Assembly: GCF_020320395.1 (NCBI RefSeq)
Contig: NZ_JAEDAH010000043.1
Span: 1 to 64,000 of the forward strand
Reading direction: 5' to 3'
Length of the DNA stretch: 64,000 nucleotides
Origin: Thalassolituus marinus
GTDB taxonomy: Bacteria; Pseudomonadota; Gammaproteobacteria; Pseudomonadales; Oceanobacteraceae
In this document: positions 61,574 to 64,000 of the stretch, piece after piece
Layout: every line of letters starts with the position of its first letter
How positions within the stretch are numbered: position 1 is the stretch's first letter
Notes under the pieces: model-generated
Seen by the model: the letters and a program-made list of their open reading frames with translations, nothing else
What the model was told of the DNA's origin: nothing
Database searches by the model: none
Translations under genes and position numbers: made by a program

Positions 61574-62731
61574 ATGAAAAACTGCGTAAAACCATTAGTT
61601 ATTGCTGTTGCTATGGGGGCTGCCTGTAGCGCAGTCGCGGCAGACAACTTTGTTTCTCTGGTCAAAGAAGGGGATATGCTGGCGGATTTCCGTCTGCGTT
61701 ATGAAACCAATGATACCGAAGGCGGCACAGATGCCGCGACTGCGCTGACGTTGCGCTCGCGCCTGGGCTACGAAACGCCATCTGTTTCCGGCTTTAAAGT
61801 TCTGGCCGAAATTGAAGATGTTCGTGCATTTATTGATGAATACCGCATTGAAGACCCGGATTACGACATTGTCGCTGACCCGGTTAATACCGAAATCAAC
61901 CGTGCACAGATTTCTTACGCCAAAGACGAATTCAGTGCTGTGGTTGGTCGTCAGCGTATCATTCTGGATAACGCCCGTTTCGTTGGTAACGTCGGCTGGC
62001 GTCAGAACGAACAGACTTACGATGCCGCTCTGTTCGCCTACAAAAAAGACGCTGTATCTCTGGCTTACGCCTATGTTGATCAGGTCAATGATTTTACCTT
62101 CACTTCAATGGACGTTACCGCGCACGTACTGAACGGTTCTTACGCTGGCCTGCCAGTGGGTACCGTGACCGGTTACGCCTACCTGATTGAGTACGACGAT
62201 ACCGACGCCACACTGGATACCCATGGTGCCAGCCTGGTGGGCAAGCAGACTGTAAACGACGTCGCTGTTTCTTACCGTGCTGAAGTGGCTACTCAGTCTA
62301 CCGGTGACAACGATGCTCTCTACTACGTCCTGGAAGCCGGTGCCACTCTGTCGGGTGTAACCGCCACTTTGGGTAACGAAGTTCTGGGCAGCGACGACGG
62401 TGATTACGGTTTTGCCACGCCACTGGCGACCAAACACGCCTTCAACGGCTGGGCCGACCTGTTCCTGGCAACGCCTGCCGATGGTCTGTCTGATACTTAT
62501 GTGTCCGTTGGTGGCGCGGTTTCCGGCGTTAAATTGCAGGCGGTATACCACGACTTCAAAGCCGATGAAGGCAGCATGGACTACGGTTCTGAAGTGGACT
62601 TCCTGGCGGCCAAAGGCATCAACCAGAATTTCAGCGTGGGCGTGAAATACGCGGCCTACTCTGCGGGTGATGATGCATCCGGCAAAGCTGATACCGACAA
62701 GCTGTGGGTCTGGGGCGAAGCCAGATTCTGA
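61574..62731 (+). CDS. outer membrane porin-like beta-barrel
   Basis: A 385-aa protein with a signal peptide (cleavage after AVAA, about residue 23), alternating beta-strand pattern, strands such as FRLRYETND, LRSRLGYETP and FSAVVGRQRIILDNARFVGN, and a C-terminal aromatic ending LWVWGEARF. This matches the alginate-export-like/phosphate-selective porin superfamily. Position between nar genes and narK suggests passage of nitrate or nitrite, but this is not shown. Confidence 0.82.
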   Translation: MKNCVKPLVIAVAMGAACSAVAADNFVSLVKEGDMLADFRLRYETNDTEGGTDAATALTLRSRLGYETPSVSGFKVLAEIEDVRAFIDEYRIEDPDYDIVADPVNTEINRAQISYAKDEFSAVVGRQRIILDNARFVGNVGWRQNEQTYDAALFAYKKDAVSLAYAYVDQVNDFTFTSMDVTAHVLNGSYAGLPVGTVTGYAYLIEYDDTDATLDTHGASLVGKQTVNDVAVSYRAEVATQSTGDNDALYYVLEAGATLSGVTATLGNEVLGSDDGDYGFATPLATKHAFNGWADLFLATPADGLSDTYVSVGGAVSGVKLQAVYHDFKADEGSMDYGSEVDFLAAKGINQNFSVGVKYAAYSAGDDASGKADTDKLWVWGEARF

Positions 62732-62749
62732 TGTAAACAACCCCTCTTA

Positions 62750-62775
62750 TGCCTGCTTTATGCAGGCATTTTTTT
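62750..62775 (+). terminator. rho-independent terminator after the porin gene
   Basis: TGCCTGC-TTTAT-GCAGGCA followed by seven T. It closes the nar-ppiC-porin run. Confidence 0.92.
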
Positions 62776-62870
62776 GGGGAAAGATAGGTAGTTTTATCCC
62801 TTTGTAGGTACGCCATAAGAGCGTCTTATTCACCAGTATCCACACGTTTATGCCACATCGGCAGCATAGA

Positions 62871-62884
62871 TTGACCTGAGTCAT
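62871..62884 (+). promoter_or_regulatory. FNR/ANR-type box ahead of narK
   Basis: TTGAC-CTGA-GTCAT matches TTGAY-N4-RTCAA with one mismatch. A TTATAT -10-like hexamer lies at 62916-62921. About 125 bp before the narK start. Confidence 0.65.
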
Positions 62885-63009
62885 AAATACTCAACCTCTT
62901 AGGGGGTAGACCGGCTTATATCAGCGGATTCAGAGCATTTTTCACCCCGTTGATTACTTCATTCAGGGGGCCCAAGATGGATTCAGTATCTACATGTGAG
63001 GGGATATCT

Positions 63010-64000
63010 ATGGCTGAAAATAAATCGGCATACATTGAGAATTGGGATGTCGAAAATAAAGAGTTCTGGGAGCGGGAAGGTAAGAAAATTGCCAACCGTA
63101 ATCTCTGGATTTCTATTCCAAGTTTGCTCATGGGATTTGCCATCTGGCTGATGTGGGGCATGATCACCACGCAGATGAAAAACCTGGGCTTTGATTTCAC
63201 CACGGAACAATTATTTTCTTTGGTAGCAATTGCCGGTCTGTCTGGTGCCACGCTGCGTATTCCGGCTTCGTTTATGATCCGTATTGCCGGCGGGCGGAAT
63301 ACCATTTTTCTGACCACAGCTCTGCTGATGATTCCTGCACTGGGCACCGGCTTGGCACTGATGGATCCGCATACACCTTACTGGGTGTTCCAGCTGATGG
63401 CTCTGCTCTCCGGTATTGGTGGCGGTAACTTTGCCTGCTCCATGAGCAACATCAGTACCTTCTATCCGAAAAGTCAGCAGGGCTATGCCCTGGGCATGAA
63501 CGCCGGTCTGGGTAACTTTGGTGTTACCACCATGCAGATCCTGATTCCTCTGGTGATGACTGTTGGTATCTTCGGTGCTGTCGCTGGCGACCCTATGGTG
63601 CTGAAAACCGCCAGTGGAACCTTGCTGGGCCGCATTGAAGCCGGTTCAGAAACCTGGATTCAGAATGCGGCATTTGTATGGCTTCTGTTCCTGATCCCTC
63701 TGGCTTTTGCCGGCTGGTTTGGCATGAATAACCTGAATGTGGTTACACCAAATCCAGGCCATCCACTGTCAGCATTTACTAAAATCATTGGCTTGTATGC
63801 GATTGCACTGGTCACTGCGGTTGTTGGTATTTATGCCATGGGTCTGATCGGTATGTGGCTGGCCTTGCCACTGACCATTATTCTGACTGTGGTTGCCCTG
63901 CGTCTGATTCCTGGCAGCATTCAGCCCAATATTAAAAATCAATTCCGTATTTTCAGTAACAAGCACACCTGGTCGATGACCGTTCTCTACATCCTGACCT
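63010..64000 (+). CDS. narK: NarK nitrate/nitrite transporter (cut by window end)
   Basis: The first 330 residues of an MFS transporter of the NarK family; the gene runs past the window. Signatures are intact: GLSGATLRIPASFM with the nitrate-binding arginine, GIGGGNFACSMSNIS and AGLGNFGVTTMQ. The ATG at 63010 has GAGGGGA upstream; an in-frame ATG at 62977 with AGGGGG is an alternative that adds 11 residues. It imports nitrate for NarG or exchanges it for nitrite. Confidence 0.95.
   Translation, partial: MAENKSAYIENWDVENKEFWEREGKKIANRNLWISIPSLLMGFAIWLMWGMITTQMKNLGFDFTTEQLFSLVAIAGLSGATLRIPASFMIRIAGGRNTIFLTTALLMIPALGTGLALMDPHTPYWVFQLMALLSGIGGGNFACSMSNISTFYPKSQQGYALGMNAGLGNFGVTTMQILIPLVMTVGIFGAVAGDPMVLKTASGTLLGRIEAGSETWIQNAAFVWLLFLIPLAFAGWFGMNNLNVVTPNPGHPLSAFTKIIGLYAIALVTAVVGIYAMGLIGMWLALPLTIILTVVALRLIPGSIQPNIKNQFRIFSNKHTWSMTVLYILT

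Overview
The window looks like the chromosome of a marine gammaproteobacterium of the Oceanospirillales kind (Thalassolituus/Oceanobacter-like; an inference from gene content, not proven). It combines a membrane diiron alkane/xylene-type hydroxylase with its own reductase, ubiE-ubiJ-ubiB, and a full set of genes for respiring nitrate to nitrous oxide. Base composition is moderate overall, with AT-rich accessory patches.

Layout. 1-870: remnants of a secreted-toxin locus (a C-terminal fragment, a glycine-zipper ORF, a two-TM partner) between inverted REP-like repeats. 875-5800: PuuC-like aldehyde dehydrogenase, AraC regulator, and a divergent reductase + AlkB/XylM-type hydroxylase operon with phased operator repeats. 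5811-6172: decayed second aldehyde dehydrogenase. 6239-9814: DUF4124-glutaredoxin protein and the ubiE-ubiJ-ubiB operon. 10009-12041: DUF1145 protein, a 54-aa membrane protein, and a 5'-truncated amt abutting a 5'-truncated penicillin acylase head to head (a rearrangement junction near 11590). 12067-19310: a NIT-domain protein paired with a chemoreceptor, a SulP transporter, a large unknown membrane protein, and AzlC-AzlD.

19443-about 27460 is an accessory island. It begins at a 3' fragment of tRNA-Arg(CCG) that looks like an attachment-site remnant. It then carries a hipBA module behind three perfectly spaced HipB operators, an intergenic region with helically phased TTCGCA repeats, a second hipBA-like module, a small orphan gene, a polymorphic toxin with two immunity candidates, and IS256-family remnants.

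27516-50225 is a denitrification supercluster. One long minus-strand run is nirQ-norC-norB-(NapH-like ferredoxin)-norD-norE-norF-cytochrome c-DGC protein-nirC-nirF-nirD-nirL-nirG-nirH-nirJ-nirE-nirN; nirS diverges from nirQ. Then come norR, a NorR/sigma54-controlled iron-sulfur repair gene (ric/ytfE), a small conserved gene, ubiT, ubiU-ubiV (O2-independent ubiquinone synthesis) and mogA (molybdenum cofactor).

50354-64000 is the nitrate-respiration block: a divergent NarK paralogue, narX, narGHJI, a PpiC isomerase, a porin and a canonical narK cut by the window end. Perfect or near-perfect 7-2-7 NarL/NarP sites in the nirS-nirQ gap and ahead of the NarK paralogue and narG, and FNR/ANR-type boxes ahead of nirS and narK, suggest the whole block answers to low oxygen plus nitrate. 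No nos genes, narL, dnr/anr or nirM are in the window.
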